Below are positions 50,643 to 60,650 of a stretch of 64,000 nucleotides of DNA, piece by piece. The notes under the pieces are model-generated. The model saw nothing but the letters and a program-made list of their open reading frames with translations. It was not told where the DNA came from and ran no database searches. The position numbers and the translations under genes were made by a program. Position 1 is the first letter of the stretch; every line of letters begins with the position of its first letter. The stretch is from a bacterium (GTDB lineage Bacteria > Bacillota > Bacilli > Lactobacillales > Streptococcaceae): positions 62,001 to 126,000 of the forward strand of contig CAJNBY010000001.1 of the NCBI GenBank assembly GCA_905221125.1, read 5' to 3'.

Positions 50643-50661
50643 TTGTTAATCATATTAACAA
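50643..50661. promoter_or_regulatory. MarR operator upstream of marR
   Basis: TTGTTAA-TCATA-TTAACAA, 14 bp upstream of the marR ATG. It has the same arms and spacing as 50130-50148. Confidence 0.7.
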
Positions 50662-50683
50662 AATAGAAACTTCCTGTCAAATA

Positions 50684-50716
50684 AAAAAATCCTCCAGATT
50701 CTACTCTGAAGGATTC
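50684..50716 (-). terminator. Terminator after leuS
   Basis: Minus-strand stem AATCCTTCAGA/TCTGGAGGATT, followed by TTTTTTATTT, just after the leuS stop. Confidence 0.85.
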
Positions 50717-50721
50717 CTATC

Positions 50722-53223
50722 TTATTTCACAACAATATTTACCAGCTTGTTAGGTACACTAATCACTTTCACGATTTCCTTACCGTCAATTTCTGCTTTG
50801 ACTTTTTCATCCGCTAGAGCAATTTCTTGTAATTCTTCACGTGATAGGTCTTTGGCTACCATGAGTTTAGCACGGACTTTTCCTTTGATTTGGACAACAA
50901 TTTCGATTTCATCTTCAACCAATTTGCTTTCGTCCCAAGTTGGCCAAGCCACGTAAGAGATTGACTCACCTGTTGCTGCAACAGTTTGCCAGAGCTCTTC
51001 TGCCAAGTGAGGTGCAAATGGGGCAATCAATTGGATAAAGCCTTTGGCATAGTCCACATAGAGTTTGTCTTCCTTGTTCGCCGCGTTGACAAAGACCATG
51101 AGCTGGGCAATGGCTGTATTAAATTTCATGGACTCGATTTGCTCTGTGACAGCTTTAACGGTTTCGTTGTAGACCTTGTCAAGAGCGCCATTGTTTTCCG
51201 CAGCAATTTCCTTGCTTGTAATCAAACGGTAAACACGGTCAAGGAACTTACGGCTTCCTTCCAGACCTTCTTCTGACCAAGCAATCGAAGCATCAAGTGG
51301 ACCCATAAACATTTCATAGACACGAAGGGTATCGGCACCGTATTGCTCCACCACGTCGTCTGGGTTAACAACGTTCTTGAGCGATTTAGACATCTTGGCT
51401 GGCGCTTGCTCTAACTCCTCTCCTGTTTCCACATGGAAGAAAGAACCGTCACGTTTTTCAACCTTGTCAGTCGCCACAAGAGCCCCACGGTGGTCACGGT
51501 AGCTTGTTCCCAAAATCATTCCTTGGTTAAAGAGTTTTTGGAATGGTTCCTTAGTTGGAACGACACCGAGGTCATAGAGGAATTTGTGCCAGAAACGAGC
51601 GTAAAGCAAGTGAAGAACAGCATGCTCTGCACCACCCACGTAAATATCCACTGGCAACCATTGTTTGAGAAGATCCTCATCAGCCAATTTCTCAGTATTG
51701 TGTGGATCAATATAGCGAAGGTAGTACCAGCTTGAACCAGCCCACTGTGGCATGGTGTTTGTTTCACGACGACCCTTGACACCATCTTCACGAGTCACTT
51801 CAAGCCAGTCTGTCAAGTTAGCCAATGGACTCTCCCCTGTACCTGAAGGACGGATGTCCTTGGTTACAGGCAAGACAAGTGGCAATTCATTTTCAGGAAC
51901 AGCTGTTGAAGTTCCATCTTCCCAATGAATGATTGGAATTGGTTCACCCCAGTAACGTTGACGGCTAAAGAGCCAGTCACGGAGACGGTAGGTAACTTTC
52001 TCCTGACCACAGCCTTTTTCTTCCAACCAAGCCACAATCTTAGCAATTGCATCTTCTTTGTTCAATCCATCTAGGAAGTCTGAATTGACATGAAGTCCAT
52101 CTTCTGTGTAGGCAGCTTCTTCAACGTTTCCACCTTCAAGTACTTCTACGATTGGAAGCTCAAATTGTTTGGCAAATTCCCAGTCACGTTGGTCATGGGC
52201 AGGCACGGCCATGACAGCACCTGTTCCATAGCTAGCAAGAACATAGTCCGCAATCCAGATTGGAATTTCCTTGCCGTTTACAGGGTTGATGGCATAAGCA
52301 CCAGTCCAAACTCCTGTTTTTTCTTTGGCAAGGTCAGTACGAGCCAAGTCAGACTTGAGGCTGGCTTGGTGTTTGTAGGCTGCTACTGCCTCTGCTTGCT
52401 CTGGGCTTGTGATAGCGTCAACCAAGTCATGCTCAGGAGCCAAGACAGTGAAAGTCGCACCGAAAAGGGTGTCCGGACGAGTGGTAAAGACTGTGAATTC
52501 CTTGTCTGTTCCCTTAACTTTGAATGTTACATTGGCACCAGTTGATTTACCAATCCAGTTGCGTTGCATGTCCTTAATAGACTCTGGCCAATCCAACTCA
52601 TCTAAGTCATTAAGCAAGCGCTCTGCATAGGCCGTGATTTTAAGCATCCATTGACGCATTGGTTTGCGGACAACTGGATAGCCTCCACGCTCAGAAGTTC
52701 CATCAGGAAGAACCTCTTCGTTGGCGATGGCAGTTCCCAATTCTTCCACCCAGTTTACTGGCACTTCCGCTTCATAGGCCAAGCCCTTTTCGTAAAGCTT
52801 GGTGAAGATCCATTGCGTCCACTTGTAGTAGTTTGGATCTGTTGTATTGACTTCACGATCCCAGTCGTAAGAGAATCCAAGCGCATTGATTTGACGTTTG
52901 AAGTTGGCAATATTCTCAGCTGTAAATTCTGCTGGGTCATTCCCCGTATCCATAGCATACTGTTCAGCTGGCAAACCAAAGGCATCCCAACCCATTGGGT
53001 GAAGGACATTGTAGCCTTGCGCACGTTTGTAACGGCTGAGGATATCGGTTGCAGTATAACCTTCTGGGTGCCCTACGTGCAGACCCGCTCCAGACGGATA
53101 AGGGAACATATCGAGAGCATAAAACTTCGGTTTTGATGCATCTGTTCCAGTCTTAAATGTATGATGTTCTGCCCAGTAGCCCTGCCACTTAGGCTCAATT
53201 TCTTTATGATTGTAAAAACTCAT
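50722..53223 (-). CDS. leuS: Leucyl-tRNA synthetase
   Basis: 833 residues. The HIGH motif is HVGH ([15 protein letters not shown], near residue 47) and the KMSKS motif is intact ([10 protein letters not shown]). The CP1 editing domain lies between. The enzyme charges tRNA-Leu. Its promoter has an extended -10 TGG-TATAAT (53252-53257), about 30 bp before the ATG; no T-box leader is visible. The gene is monocistronic and divergent from the iron-type transporter operon. Confidence 0.98.
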   Translation of the reverse strand: MSFYNHKEIEPKWQGYWAEHHTFKTGTDASKPKFYALDMFPYPSGAGLHVGHPEGYTATDILSRYKRAQGYNVLHPMGWDAFGLPAEQYAMDTGNDPAEFTAENIANFKRQINALGFSYDWDREVNTTDPNYYKWTQWIFTKLYEKGLAYEAEVPVNWVEELGTAIANEEVLPDGTSERGGYPVVRKPMRQWMLKITAYAERLLNDLDELDWPESIKDMQRNWIGKSTGANVTFKVKGTDKEFTVFTTRPDTLFGATFTVLAPEHDLVDAITSPEQAEAVAAYKHQASLKSDLARTDLAKEKTGVWTGAYAINPVNGKEIPIWIADYVLASYGTGAVMAVPAHDQRDWEFAKQFELPIVEVLEGGNVEEAAYTEDGLHVNSDFLDGLNKEDAIAKIVAWLEEKGCGQEKVTYRLRDWLFSRQRYWGEPIPIIHWEDGTSTAVPENELPLVLPVTKDIRPSGTGESPLANLTDWLEVTREDGVKGRRETNTMPQWAGSSWYYLRYIDPHNTEKLADEDLLKQWLPVDIYVGGAEHAVLHLLYARFWHKFLYDLGVVPTKEPFQKLFNQGMILGTSYRDHRGALVATDKVEKRDGSFFHVETGEELEQAPAKMSKSLKNVVNPDDVVEQYGADTLRVYEMFMGPLDASIAWSEEGLEGSRKFLDRVYRLITSKEIAAENNGALDKVYNETVKAVTEQIESMKFNTAIAQLMVFVNAANKEDKLYVDYAKGFIQLIAPFAPHLAEELWQTVAATGESISYVAWPTWDESKLVEDEIEIVVQIKGKVRAKLMVAKDLSREELQEIALADEKVKAEIDGKEIVKVISVPNKLVNIVVK

Positions 53224-53350
53224 GGTCTCTCTCCAATTTTGTGATGTTACTATTATACCATTTTTGAGGGAATTTGAAAGACGAGAAATGTTCTTTTAGG
53301 CTTGTATAACAAGAAAGACTGAATCGCAAATCCAGCGTATGTAGCAGTAT

Positions 53351-53377
53351 AAAAAATTAGCCCCCATTTGGAGCTAA
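53351..53377 (-). terminator. Orphan terminator between leuS and the ABC operon
   Basis: Minus-strand stem TTAGCTCC/GGGGCTAA (one G-U pair) with TTTTTT after it. No minus-strand gene reads into it from the right, because the next genes are on the plus strand. The 53224-53542 gap otherwise holds only the leuS promoter and a weak A/T-rich region for the transporter promoter. Confidence 0.65.
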
Positions 53378-53542
53378 CTTCTATCAATTATTTGTTTCTT
53401 GTATTTTCTTCCCCTAGCGTCTTTAACTCATATTTCTCGTTTTAGATTTCTTTAAGGTTTTTATTATATCCTGTAGAACTCTACAATTTAAAAACATTAA
53501 CAATCTAGGTAGAGAAAATGTTCGTAAAAAAAGGAGATACTT

Positions 53543-54583
53543 ATGAAAAAAATACTATTCTTTCTCTCTTGTAGCTGGATATTCCTTTCTTTATCAGGAT
53601 GTTCTTCACCTATAGAAGCAGAAACTAGCGCTGAAAAAGATTCAGATAACACTTTGGTTGTCTACTCGCCTAACCCTGAAGACCTTATCGAAGAAACAAT
53701 CCCTTCCTTCGAAGAAAAATATGGTATTAAGGTTGACTTAGTACAAGCCAGCACTGGTGAATTGTTCAAAAAAGCTGAGGCTGAAAAAGAATCGCCTGTA
53801 GCCGATGTCATTTTTGGAGGCTCCTACGCCCTCTTCTCTTCTAACGAAAATCTTTTTGAACCTTATATTTCTCAAGAGAACGACCAAATAATCCCTGAAT
53901 ATCAAAATAAAACTGGATTCTACACGCCTTATACACTTGATGTCAGTGTCATCATTGCCAATTCAGCTCTTACAAAAGATATTAAAATTGAAGGCTACAA
54001 TGATCTACTCAATCCTAAATTAAAAGGTAAAATTGCTACTGCTGATCCAAGTAACGCTTCTAGCGCTTTTGCACAATTAACAAACATGCTTGTAGATCAA
54101 GGTGGATACGAAAATGCACAAGCTTGGAACTATGTGAAAAATCTATTTACCCTAGTAGATGGAAAGATTGCGTCTAGCTCTTCAAATGTTTACAAAGCTG
54201 TCGCCGATGGAGAAATGGCTGTAGGGCTCACCTATGAAGATCCTGCCTTAAAACTTCTAAATGACGGAGTTGATGTAAAAGTCATTTATCCAAAAGAAGG
54301 AACCGTCTTTTTACCTGGTAACGCGGCTATCGTCAAAAATGCCAAACACATGGAAAATGCTAAGAAATTTATCGATTTCCTTCTTTCTCAAGAAATCCAA
54401 GATAAGCTAGGAACTGAAACAACAATCAGACCCATTCGTAAAAATGCTAAAACCAATAAAAATATGAAGGCTATGACAGAAATCAATATTGCCACTGAAG
54501 ATTCAGATTATGTCATTAAAAACAAATCTGCCATTCTTAAAAAGTACAATGATATTTTTACAGATATCCAATCTAAACAGTAA
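53543..54583 (+). CDS. Fbp-type iron ABC transporter binding lipoprotein
   Basis: 346 residues with lipobox LSGC (SLSGCSS, near residue 20) and a ferric-type or phosphonate-type periplasmic binding fold (LVVYSPNPEDLIEETIPSFE; ADPSNASSAFAQLTNMLVD). It is the first gene of an operon with an ATPase and a double permease. The pneumococcal homologue is described as part of the Pit iron transport locus. Substrate assignment from sequence alone is uncertain; 2-aminoethylphosphonate-type binders look similar. The ribosome site AAAGGAGATACTT precedes the ATG. Confidence 0.85.
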   Translation: MKKILFFLSCSWIFLSLSGCSSPIEAETSAEKDSDNTLVVYSPNPEDLIEETIPSFEEKYGIKVDLVQASTGELFKKAEAEKESPVADVIFGGSYALFSSNENLFEPYISQENDQIIPEYQNKTGFYTPYTLDVSVIIANSALTKDIKIEGYNDLLNPKLKGKIATADPSNASSAFAQLTNMLVDQGGYENAQAWNYVKNLFTLVDGKIASSSSNVYKAVADGEMAVGLTYEDPALKLLNDGVDVKVIYPKEGTVFLPGNAAIVKNAKHMENAKKFIDFLLSQEIQDKLGTETTIRPIRKNAKTNKNMKAMTEINIATEDSDYVIKNKSAILKKYNDIFTDIQSKQ

Positions 54584-54595
54584 AAGAGGTTCACT

Positions 54596-55687
54596 ATGAG
54601 TGAGATCAAAATTATTAACGCCAAAAAAATCTACCACGATGTCCCTGTTATTGAGAATTTGAACATTACAATTCCAAAAGGAAGTCTCTTTACCCTTCTT
54701 GGGCCTTCAGGTTGTGGGAAAACGACTCTTCTTCGTATGATTGCAGGTTTCAATAGTATCGAAGGCGGAGAATTTTACTTCGATGATACAAAAATCAATA
54801 ATATGGAACCCAGCAAACGCAATATCGGGATGGTTTTCCAAAACTACGCTATTTTCCCACATTTGACTGTCCGAGATAATGTTGCTTTTGGTCTCAAGCA
54901 AAAGAAGGTTCCAAAAGAAGAATTGGTCCAACAGACCAACAAGTATCTCGAACTCATGCAAATTGCTCAATATGCGGATCGGAAGCCCGATAAACTTAGT
55001 GGTGGACAACAACAACGTGTCGCCTTGGCACGTGCCTTAGCTGTTAATCCAAGTGTTCTCCTCATGGACGAGCCACTTAGTAACCTAGATGCCAAACTTC
55101 GCTTGGATATGCGTCAAGCCATTCGAGAAATCCAACACGAAGTGGGAATTACAACCGTTTATGTAACCCACGACCAAGAAGAAGCAATGGCTATTTCAGA
55201 CCAAATTGCTGTTATGAAAGATGGGGTGATCCAACAAATCGGCCGACCAAAAGAACTCTATCATAAACCAGCCAATGAGTTTGTAGCTACCTTTATCGGA
55301 CGCACAAATATTATCCCTGCCAATCTAGAAAAACGGAGCGATGGCGCTTATATCGTCTTTTCAGATAGCTACGCCCTTCGAATGCCCGCCCTTGATCAGG
55401 CTGAGGAACAAGCTATTCATGTAAGCATTCGTCCTGAAGAGTTTATCAAAGATGAATCTGGTGATATTGAAGGAATTATTAGCGATAGCGTCTATCTTGG
55501 ACTGAATACTGAATACTTCATCGAGACAGGCTTTGCCTCAAAAATTCAAGTTAGCGAAGAATCAACTTTTGAAGAAGATCTACAAAAAGGCGATCGTATT
55601 CGTCTACGAATCAATACTCAAAAATTAAACGTCTTTTCTGCAGATGGTTCTCAAAACCTGATAAAAGGAGTCAACCATGGAACGTAA
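54596..55687 (+). CDS. ABC transporter ATP-binding protein (FbpC-like)
   Basis: 363 residues. Walker A is GPSGCGKTT, signature [15 protein letters not shown], Walker [12 protein letters not shown], followed by a C-terminal TOBE domain (about 285-355). This is the Pot/Fbp type of ATPase used by importers of iron, polyamines or phosphonates. It starts 12 bp after the binding protein and overlaps the permease start by 11 bp. Confidence 0.92.
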   Translation: MSEIKIINAKKIYHDVPVIENLNITIPKGSLFTLLGPSGCGKTTLLRMIAGFNSIEGGEFYFDDTKINNMEPSKRNIGMVFQNYAIFPHLTVRDNVAFGLKQKKVPKEELVQQTNKYLELMQIAQYADRKPDKLSGGQQQRVALARALAVNPSVLLMDEPLSNLDAKLRLDMRQAIREIQHEVGITTVYVTHDQEEAMAISDQIAVMKDGVIQQIGRPKELYHKPANEFVATFIGRTNIIPANLEKRSDGAYIVFSDSYALRMPALDQAEEQAIHVSIRPEEFIKDESGDIEGIISDSVYLGLNTEYFIETGFASKIQVSEESTFEEDLQKGDRIRLRINTQKLNVFSADGSQNLIKGVNHGT

Positions 55688-57335
55688 AAAACTAAATATT
55701 TGGACAGCCTCCTCTTTCTTCATCTTTCTTACCTATCTTGTCTTTCTCGTTTATCCTATCGTTACCGTGCTCAAGCAAGCACTCATACATGAAGGACAAT
55801 TCTCACTAGCTAATTTTGTCACTTTCTTTAGTAAAGCCTACTACTCTGAGACACTAGTCAACAGTTTCAAGGTTTCCATTACCGCTACTGTCACTTCCTT
55901 AGTCGTAGGAACCCTATTAGCTTACCTCTTTTCCATGTATGATTTCAAGGGAAAGAAATTTCTACAAATATTGATTATCATTGCTTCCATGTCAGCTCCT
56001 TTCGTGGGAGCCTACTCCTGGATTCTCTTGCTAGGACGAAATGGGGTCATTACTAAATTCCTGACAAATACCCTTCATCTTCCAGCTATCGATATTTATG
56101 GATTCAAAGGAATTGTACTTGTCTTTACACTTCAACTATTTCCACTGGTATTTCTATACGTTGCTGGGACAATGAAAAGTATTGACAATTCTCTACTTGA
56201 AGCCGCTGAAAGCATGGGTTCCTTCGGATTTAAGCGTATCGTAACGGTTATTTTACCTCTCCTAGTTCCAACCTTACTAGCGGCTGCCCTTCTTGTATTT
56301 ATGAGAGCATTCTCAGACTTTGGAACGCCTATGTTAATTGGTGAAGGATATCGGACTTTCCCGGTCTTGATTTATACCCAATTTATTAGCGAGGTTGGAG
56401 GAAATTCTGCTTTTGCATCTGCTTTAGCAATTATGGCGATTATCATTGCCTTGGCAATTTTCCTTATCCAAAAATACATTTCAAATCGCTACAGTTTCAG
56501 TATGAATTCACTCCATCCAATTGAGCCTAAAAAAACTACAAAAGGAAAAATGGTTGCCATTTATGCAACAGTCTACGGAATTATCTTGTTCTCTGTTCTA
56601 CCTCAAGTCTACTTGATTTATACTTCTTTCCTAAAAACATCAGGTATGGTATTTGTCAAAGGTTATTCTCTAAACAGTTACAAGGTAGCTTTCAATCGTA
56701 TGGGATCTGCTATTTTCAATACCATTCGTATCCCTTTGATTGCCTTAGTTCTAGTTGTTTTATTTGCAACATTTATCTCCTACCTAGCCGTTAGAAAACG
56801 GAATTTGTTTACAAACTTAATTGAAAGCCTCAGTATGGTCCCTTATATTGTACCAGGAACCGTTCTAGGGATTGCCTTCATTTCTTCCTTCAATACCGGT
56901 CTATTTGGAAGTGGATTTCTTATGATTACAGGGACAGCTTTCATCTTGATTATGTCCCTATCTGTCAGAAGATTGCCTTATACGATTCGCTCATCTGTTG
57001 CTAGCTTGCAACAAATATCACCAAGTATTGAAGAAGCCGCTGAAAGCTTAGGAAGTAGTCGTCTCAATACCTTTGCCAAGATTACAACTCCAATGATGCT
57101 ATCTGGTATTATTTCTGGAGCCATCCTATCTTGGGTCACAATGATTTCAGAACTCTCTACTTCTATCCTCCTCTACAATGTCAAAACAAGAACAATGACT
57201 GTAGCCATTTATACAGAGGTTCTCAGAGGAAATTACGGTGTAGCCGCAGCCTTGTCAACTATCCTGACTGTTCTAACAGTAGGTTCCTTGCTCTTGTTTA
57301 TGAAAATCTCTAAAAGCAATAGCATTACACTTTAG
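55677..57335 (+). CDS. Fused double permease of the Fbp-type transporter
   Basis: 552 residues, about 12 membrane helices. It is a fusion of two BPD permease domains: the EAA loops are LLEAAESMGSFGFKRIVTVI (near residue 180) and SIEEAAESLGSSRLNTFAKI (near residue 455). Such fused FbpB-type permeases are typical of ferric iron importers. It completes the three-gene plus-strand operon, which ends at the hairpin at 57348-57383. Confidence 0.92.
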   Translation: MERKKLNIWTASSFFIFLTYLVFLVYPIVTVLKQALIHEGQFSLANFVTFFSKAYYSETLVNSFKVSITATVTSLVVGTLLAYLFSMYDFKGKKFLQILIIIASMSAPFVGAYSWILLLGRNGVITKFLTNTLHLPAIDIYGFKGIVLVFTLQLFPLVFLYVAGTMKSIDNSLLEAAESMGSFGFKRIVTVILPLLVPTLLAAALLVFMRAFSDFGTPMLIGEGYRTFPVLIYTQFISEVGGNSAFASALAIMAIIIALAIFLIQKYISNRYSFSMNSLHPIEPKKTTKGKMVAIYATVYGIILFSVLPQVYLIYTSFLKTSGMVFVKGYSLNSYKVAFNRMGSAIFNTIRIPLIALVLVVLFATFISYLAVRKRNLFTNLIESLSMVPYIVPGTVLGIAFISSFNTGLFGSGFLMITGTAFILIMSLSVRRLPYTIRSSVASLQQISPSIEEAAESLGSSRLNTFAKITTPMMLSGIISGAILSWVTMISELSTSILLYNVKTRTMTVAIYTEVLRGNYGVAAALSTILTVLTVGSLLLFMKISKSNSITL

Positions 57336-57347
57336 TTTTCCCCATCA

Positions 57348-57383
57348 AAAACAGCCGAAAGGATTACCCTCGGCTGTTTTTTC
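57348..57383. terminator. Terminator between iron-type operon and PGM-like gene
   Basis: AAACAGCCGA/TCGGCTGTTT stem followed by TTTCTT on the plus strand and TTTGATGG on the minus strand; it ends the transporter operon and probably serves the convergent phosphoglycerate-mutase-like gene. Confidence 0.8.
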
Positions 57384-57437
57384 TTATCTTGATATTCCTA
57401 TCAAATCCCTAGTTCATAGCAAGCAAGTCTAGACTGA

Positions 57438-58130
57438 TTAAATAGAGGCTTCCTCCATCTTCTCACGTCCTAGTTCTCGGTAACTACGGTCACCAACAAC
57501 CTCAACGCTAAACTGGCCATCCTCATATTCAAGAATCGTTACGCTACCATTATCGAGACCATGCGGATGCATACCATTGATCAGATAAACAATGGTTCCA
57601 ATGGTCATTCCGTGGCTGACGACAAGAGCATTGCCCCCACCTTGCTCTTCCATTTCTTTGGCAATCGCTTCAAAGCCTTCCTTAATTCGGCCACTGAGTT
57701 TTTCCCAGCCTTCAGCCCAACCAGCTGTATCAACCTCTACCAAGCCCTCAGCCAGTTCAGCATAAGACAATTGGTGAACATGGTCCACATTAAAGATACG
57801 AGGAATAATGCCCATGAAAAGATCGCCATCGTAGGCTCCGTCAAAGCTACCAAAACACCATTCTCTGATACGCTTGTCCATACGATAAGGGATTTTCCCC
57901 TGCAAGCCAAGCTCGTCAAGGATAATTCCCATAGTCTGAATGGTGCGGCCAGAATCACTCGAATAAGCTCGCTCAAACTGCAGACCAGATTCTCGCAAAC
58001 CGATTCCTAACTCTTGAATCCCTCGCTCACCTTCAGCTGTTAAGGGAGTATCGCTCCAACCTTGCGCGCGACCAATCGTGTTAAACATGGTCTTGCCATG
58101 ACGTACCAAATACAATCGTACTTTTACCAT
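57438..58130 (-). CDS. Histidine phosphatase (phosphoglycerate mutase-like)
   Basis: 230 residues of the histidine phosphatase superfamily. The phosphohistidine loop is LVRHGKTMFN, followed by GWSDTPLT, and the second catalytic His is in VVSHGMTIG. It resembles broad-specificity phosphatases called phosphoglycerate mutase rather than glycolytic Gpm. The substrate is unknown. It is convergent with the transporter operon and lies beside it in pneumococcus as well. A csRNA gene is upstream. Confidence 0.88.
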   Translation of the reverse strand: MVKVRLYLVRHGKTMFNTIGRAQGWSDTPLTAEGERGIQELGIGLRESGLQFERAYSSDSGRTIQTMGIILDELGLQGKIPYRMDKRIREWCFGSFDGAYDGDLFMGIIPRIFNVDHVHQLSYAELAEGLVEVDTAGWAEGWEKLSGRIKEGFEAIAKEMEEQGGGNALVVSHGMTIGTIVYLINGMHPHGLDNGSVTILEYEDGQFSVEVVGDRSYRELGREKMEEASI

Positions 58131-58169
58131 TTTCAGTCCTCCGTTTGTTTCTATTATATCATGGATGAT

Positions 58170-58320
58170 AAAACAAAAGCCACCTAGACAGGCGACTTTT
58201 GCAGGAGATTATTATGAAAAAGTTTAGGAGTTCTATTAAATAAAGATATTAGATGAAAATCAAATTCAAACTAAATCAGTGTTATCTGTTTCAAATAATA
58301 TTAGGAGGTCTTTATTTAAT
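58170..58320 (-). ncRNA. CiaR-dependent small RNA (csRNA), long copy D
   Basis: Predicted minus-strand RNA of about 150 nt. The 5' hairpin has the normal arms ATTAAATAAAGA/TCTTTATTTAAT, but its loop is about 60 nt long instead of 9. The unpaired region CTTTTTCATAATAATCTCC and the terminator AAAAGTCGCC/GGTGGCTTTT are normal. The -10 TATACT is at 58327-58332. One pneumococcal csRNA is reported to be about 151 nt, and this is probably its homologue. Confidence 0.9.
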
Positions 58321-58342
58321 GATTATAGTATACACACCAAAC

Positions 58343-58359
58343 CTTAAATAGAACTTAAA
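58343..58359 (-). promoter_or_regulatory. CiaR binding repeat of csRNA D
   Basis: Minus-strand TTTAAG-TTCTA-TTTAAG, a perfect match to the CiaR repeat, 10 bp before the -10 box. Confidence 0.9.
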
Positions 58360-58374
58360 ATTTCTCCTATTTTC

Positions 58375-59712
58375 TTAATTTTTAAAACTATGAATTGGTG
58401 CTGGGATTTGCCCTCCACGAGAAATGAAATCAACAGACGAAGCCCCATTGACCTTCATAACAGGCGCAGTTCCTAGTAGGCCACCAAACTCAATCATATC
58501 GCCTTCTTTTCCTTTTGGAATGATACGAACAGCCGTTGTCTTCATGTTAATAACACCAATTGCAGCCTCATCCGCAATCATGGCAGCAATGGTTTCAGCA
58601 GGCGTATCTTCTGGGATGGCAATCATATCCAAACCAACAGAACAGATAGCCGTCATGGCTTCTAGTTTTTCCAGATTAAGAGAGCCGTTTTGCACTGCAG
58701 CAATCATTCCTTCATCCTCAGAAACAGGGATAAAAGCACCAGACAAACCACCGACTTGGTTGCAGGCCATAACTCCGCCCTTCTTAACTTGGTCGTTCAA
58801 GAGAGCCAGGGCAGCCGTCGTTCCATGTGTGCCAACTGTTTCTAGTCCCATTTCTTCGAGGACACGTGCCACAGAGTCTCCAACCGCAGGAGTTGGCGCC
58901 AAGCTCAAATCTACAATACCAAACTCCACACCCAGTCTCTCGCTGGCCATCTGACCAACCAATTGACCGATACGAGTGATTTTAAAGGCAGTCTTCTTCA
59001 CTGTTTCTGCTACTACATCAAAGCTCTGTCCACGAACTTTTTCCAAGGCACGTTTCACCACACCAGGACCAGAAACCCCGACGTTGATGATAACATCAGC
59101 TTCCCCAACACCGTGGAAGGCACCTGCCATAAACGGATTGTCCTCAACAGCATTAGCAAATACAACCAACTTAGCTGCACCCATATCAGATAAATTAGCC
59201 GTTTCCTTGATAATACGTCCCATATCTGCTACAGCCGTCATATTAATACCAGACTTGGTTGAGCCAATATTGACTGACGAGCAGACCTTGTTCGTTTCAG
59301 CCAAAGCACGAGGAATAGAATTGATGAGAATCTCATCTCCCTTTTGATAACCCTTTTGTACCAAGGCAGAGAAGCCACCGATAAAGTCCACACCAATCTC
59401 TTTCGCAGCCTTATCAAGCGCTTTTGCCAGAACCACATAGTCTGTCGCATCTGTCGCTGCTCCAATCAGAGAAATAGGAGTCACCGATACACGCTTATTA
59501 ACGATTGGAATTCCCAACTCAGCTGCAATTTCATCCCCAACAGCTACTAAATTAGCTGCCTTGGTCGTAATCTTTTGATAAATTTTCTCCGCAGCACGAT
59601 TGATATCTGGATCGATACAGTCCAAAAGGGAAATTCCCATGGTAATAGTTCTGATATCGAAATTTTGCTCCTCAATCATGGCGATGGTTTCAGTAACTTG
59701 TCTAATATCCAT
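58375..59712 (-). CDS. UPF0210 (DUF711) family protein
   Basis: 445 residues of the UPF0210/DUF711 family ([20 protein letters not shown] start; [18 protein letters not shown] [20 protein letters not shown]). The fold resembles pyruvate formate-lyase-like barrels, but no reaction has been assigned. It follows the ACT-domain gene by 9 bp, a pair conserved across Firmicutes, suggesting that the ACT protein is its ligand-sensing partner. AGGAGGTGCAC precedes the ATG at 59712, so this start is used and not the one two codons earlier. Confidence 0.9.
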   Translation of the reverse strand: MDIRQVTETIAMIEEQNFDIRTITMGISLLDCIDPDINRAAEKIYQKITTKAANLVAVGDEIAAELGIPIVNKRVSVTPISLIGAATDATDYVVLAKALDKAAKEIGVDFIGGFSALVQKGYQKGDEILINSIPRALAETNKVCSSVNIGSTKSGINMTAVADMGRIIKETANLSDMGAAKLVVFANAVEDNPFMAGAFHGVGEADVIINVGVSGPGVVKRALEKVRGQSFDVVAETVKKTAFKITRIGQLVGQMASERLGVEFGIVDLSLAPTPAVGDSVARVLEEMGLETVGTHGTTAALALLNDQVKKGGVMACNQVGGLSGAFIPVSEDEGMIAAVQNGSLNLEKLEAMTAICSVGLDMIAIPEDTPAETIAAMIADEAAIGVINMKTTAVRIIPKGKEGDMIEFGGLLGTAPVMKVNGASSVDFISRGGQIPAPIHSFKN

Positions 59713-59721
59713 GTGCACCTC

Positions 59722-59988
59722 CTAGATATTATACATAGCTTCGAAAATCGCTGCACTCTGAATATTAATTTTCACATTCAAAGTTTGCCCAAAAGCTTCA
59801 AATTCATTACGAAGATAAGTAAAATCTTGCTTTTCATCACTAGAGACGACAGCCATCATCGTGAAATATTCATCCAAGACAGTTTGAGAGATATCGTCTA
59901 TGTTCAAACCCAATTCTGCAATTTTACCAGAAACTCCCGCAACAATTCCAGATTTATCTTTACCAACAACAGTTATAATCGCTTTCAT
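59722..59988 (-). CDS. ACT-domain protein, UPF0237 family
   Basis: 88 residues, a single ACT domain (MKAIITVVGKDKSGIVAGVS; LNIDDISQTVLDEYFTMMAV). ACT domains bind amino acids or similar ligands. The usual length and the ribosome site TTGGAG select the ATG at 59988 within a longer open frame. The leader has a perfect hairpin GAAACCTG/CAGGTTTC about 20 bases before the ATG and an extended -10 TGC-TATACT near 60050. It is co-transcribed with the UPF0210 gene. Confidence 0.92.
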   Translation of the reverse strand: MKAIITVVGKDKSGIVAGVSGKIAELGLNIDDISQTVLDEYFTMMAVVSSDEKQDFTYLRNEFEAFGQTLNVKINIQSAAIFEAMYNI

Positions 59989-60082
59989 AAGCAAACTCCA
60001 ATTCTTCTTAAAATAGGAAACCTGAACATTAAACAGGTTTCGTCTTAAATAGTATAGCATAATTCTAACTAAAATACTCAAA

Positions 60083-60250
60083 AACGCCTGCTTACGAAGT
60101 TGTTCTTAAGCAAAAAACAATTTCGTAAACAAGCGTCTACTATCCCAACTTATGATGAGTGTTCCCGCTAGGACCGAAATCCTAGCGGTAGACCAGAGCT
60201 AGACTAAGAGCACAATACTCCATCATCATAACACTCAACAAAATTGATGA
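60083..60250 (-). ncRNA. L17 downstream element and terminator
   Basis: Right after the rplQ stop the minus strand folds into an outer stem (GAGTGTT with AACACTC; TTATGATGA with TCATCATAA as an alternative) and a strong hairpin CCGCTAGGA/TCCTAGCGG. A terminator hairpin TTACGAAATTGTT/AACAACTTCGTAA with flanking ACGC/GCGT and TTTTTG follows. The position and shape match the L17DE RNA motif known downstream of rplQ in Lactobacillales; its function is unknown. Confidence 0.75.
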
Positions 60251-60252
60251 TT

Positions 60253-60639
60253 TTATACTAATTCGATGATCGCCATTGGCGCTGCATCACCACGACGTGG
60301 TTCAGTTTTAAGGATACGAGTGTATCCACCGTTACGTTCAGCATAACGAGGTGCGATTTCTGAGAACAATTTTTGAAGTGCTGTAGTAGAAGTGTACTTG
60401 TCAGTTGCTTCATCATAGTTTTCAGATGCGATTTCATTACGTACGAAAGCAGCTGCTTGACGACGTGCATGCAAATCACCACGTTTACCTAGAGTAATCA
60501 TTTTTTCAACAGTTTTACGGATTTCTTTAGCACGAGCTTCAGTTGTCACGATTGATTCGTTGATCAAAAGGTCAGTTGTCAAATCGCGAAGCATTGCTTT
60601 ACGTTGTGAGCTAGTGCGTCCTAGTTTACGGTAAGCCAT
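60253..60639 (-). CDS. rplQ: 50S ribosomal protein L17
   Basis: 128 residues, starting [20 protein letters not shown], the normal L17 sequence and length. It is the last gene of the spc/alpha operon, 11 bp after rpoA. The ribosome site is AAAGGAGGAAT. L17DE follows. Confidence 0.98.
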   Translation of the reverse strand: MAYRKLGRTSSQRKAMLRDLTTDLLINESIVTTEARAKEIRKTVEKMITLGKRGDLHARRQAAAFVRNEIASENYDEATDKYTSTTALQKLFSEIAPRYAERNGGYTRILKTEPRRGDAAPMAIIELV

Positions 60640-60650
60640 TTATTCCTCCT

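Noticed and set aside
53224..53360. T-box leader for leuS
   Set aside because: No T-box sequence and no specifier hairpin in the short region between the extended -10 and the ATG.
44757..58320. BOX elements as an explanation for the four similar intergenic sequences
   Set aside because: They lack boxA/boxB/boxC structure; the CiaR repeat, -10 spacing and terminator identify them as csRNA genes.
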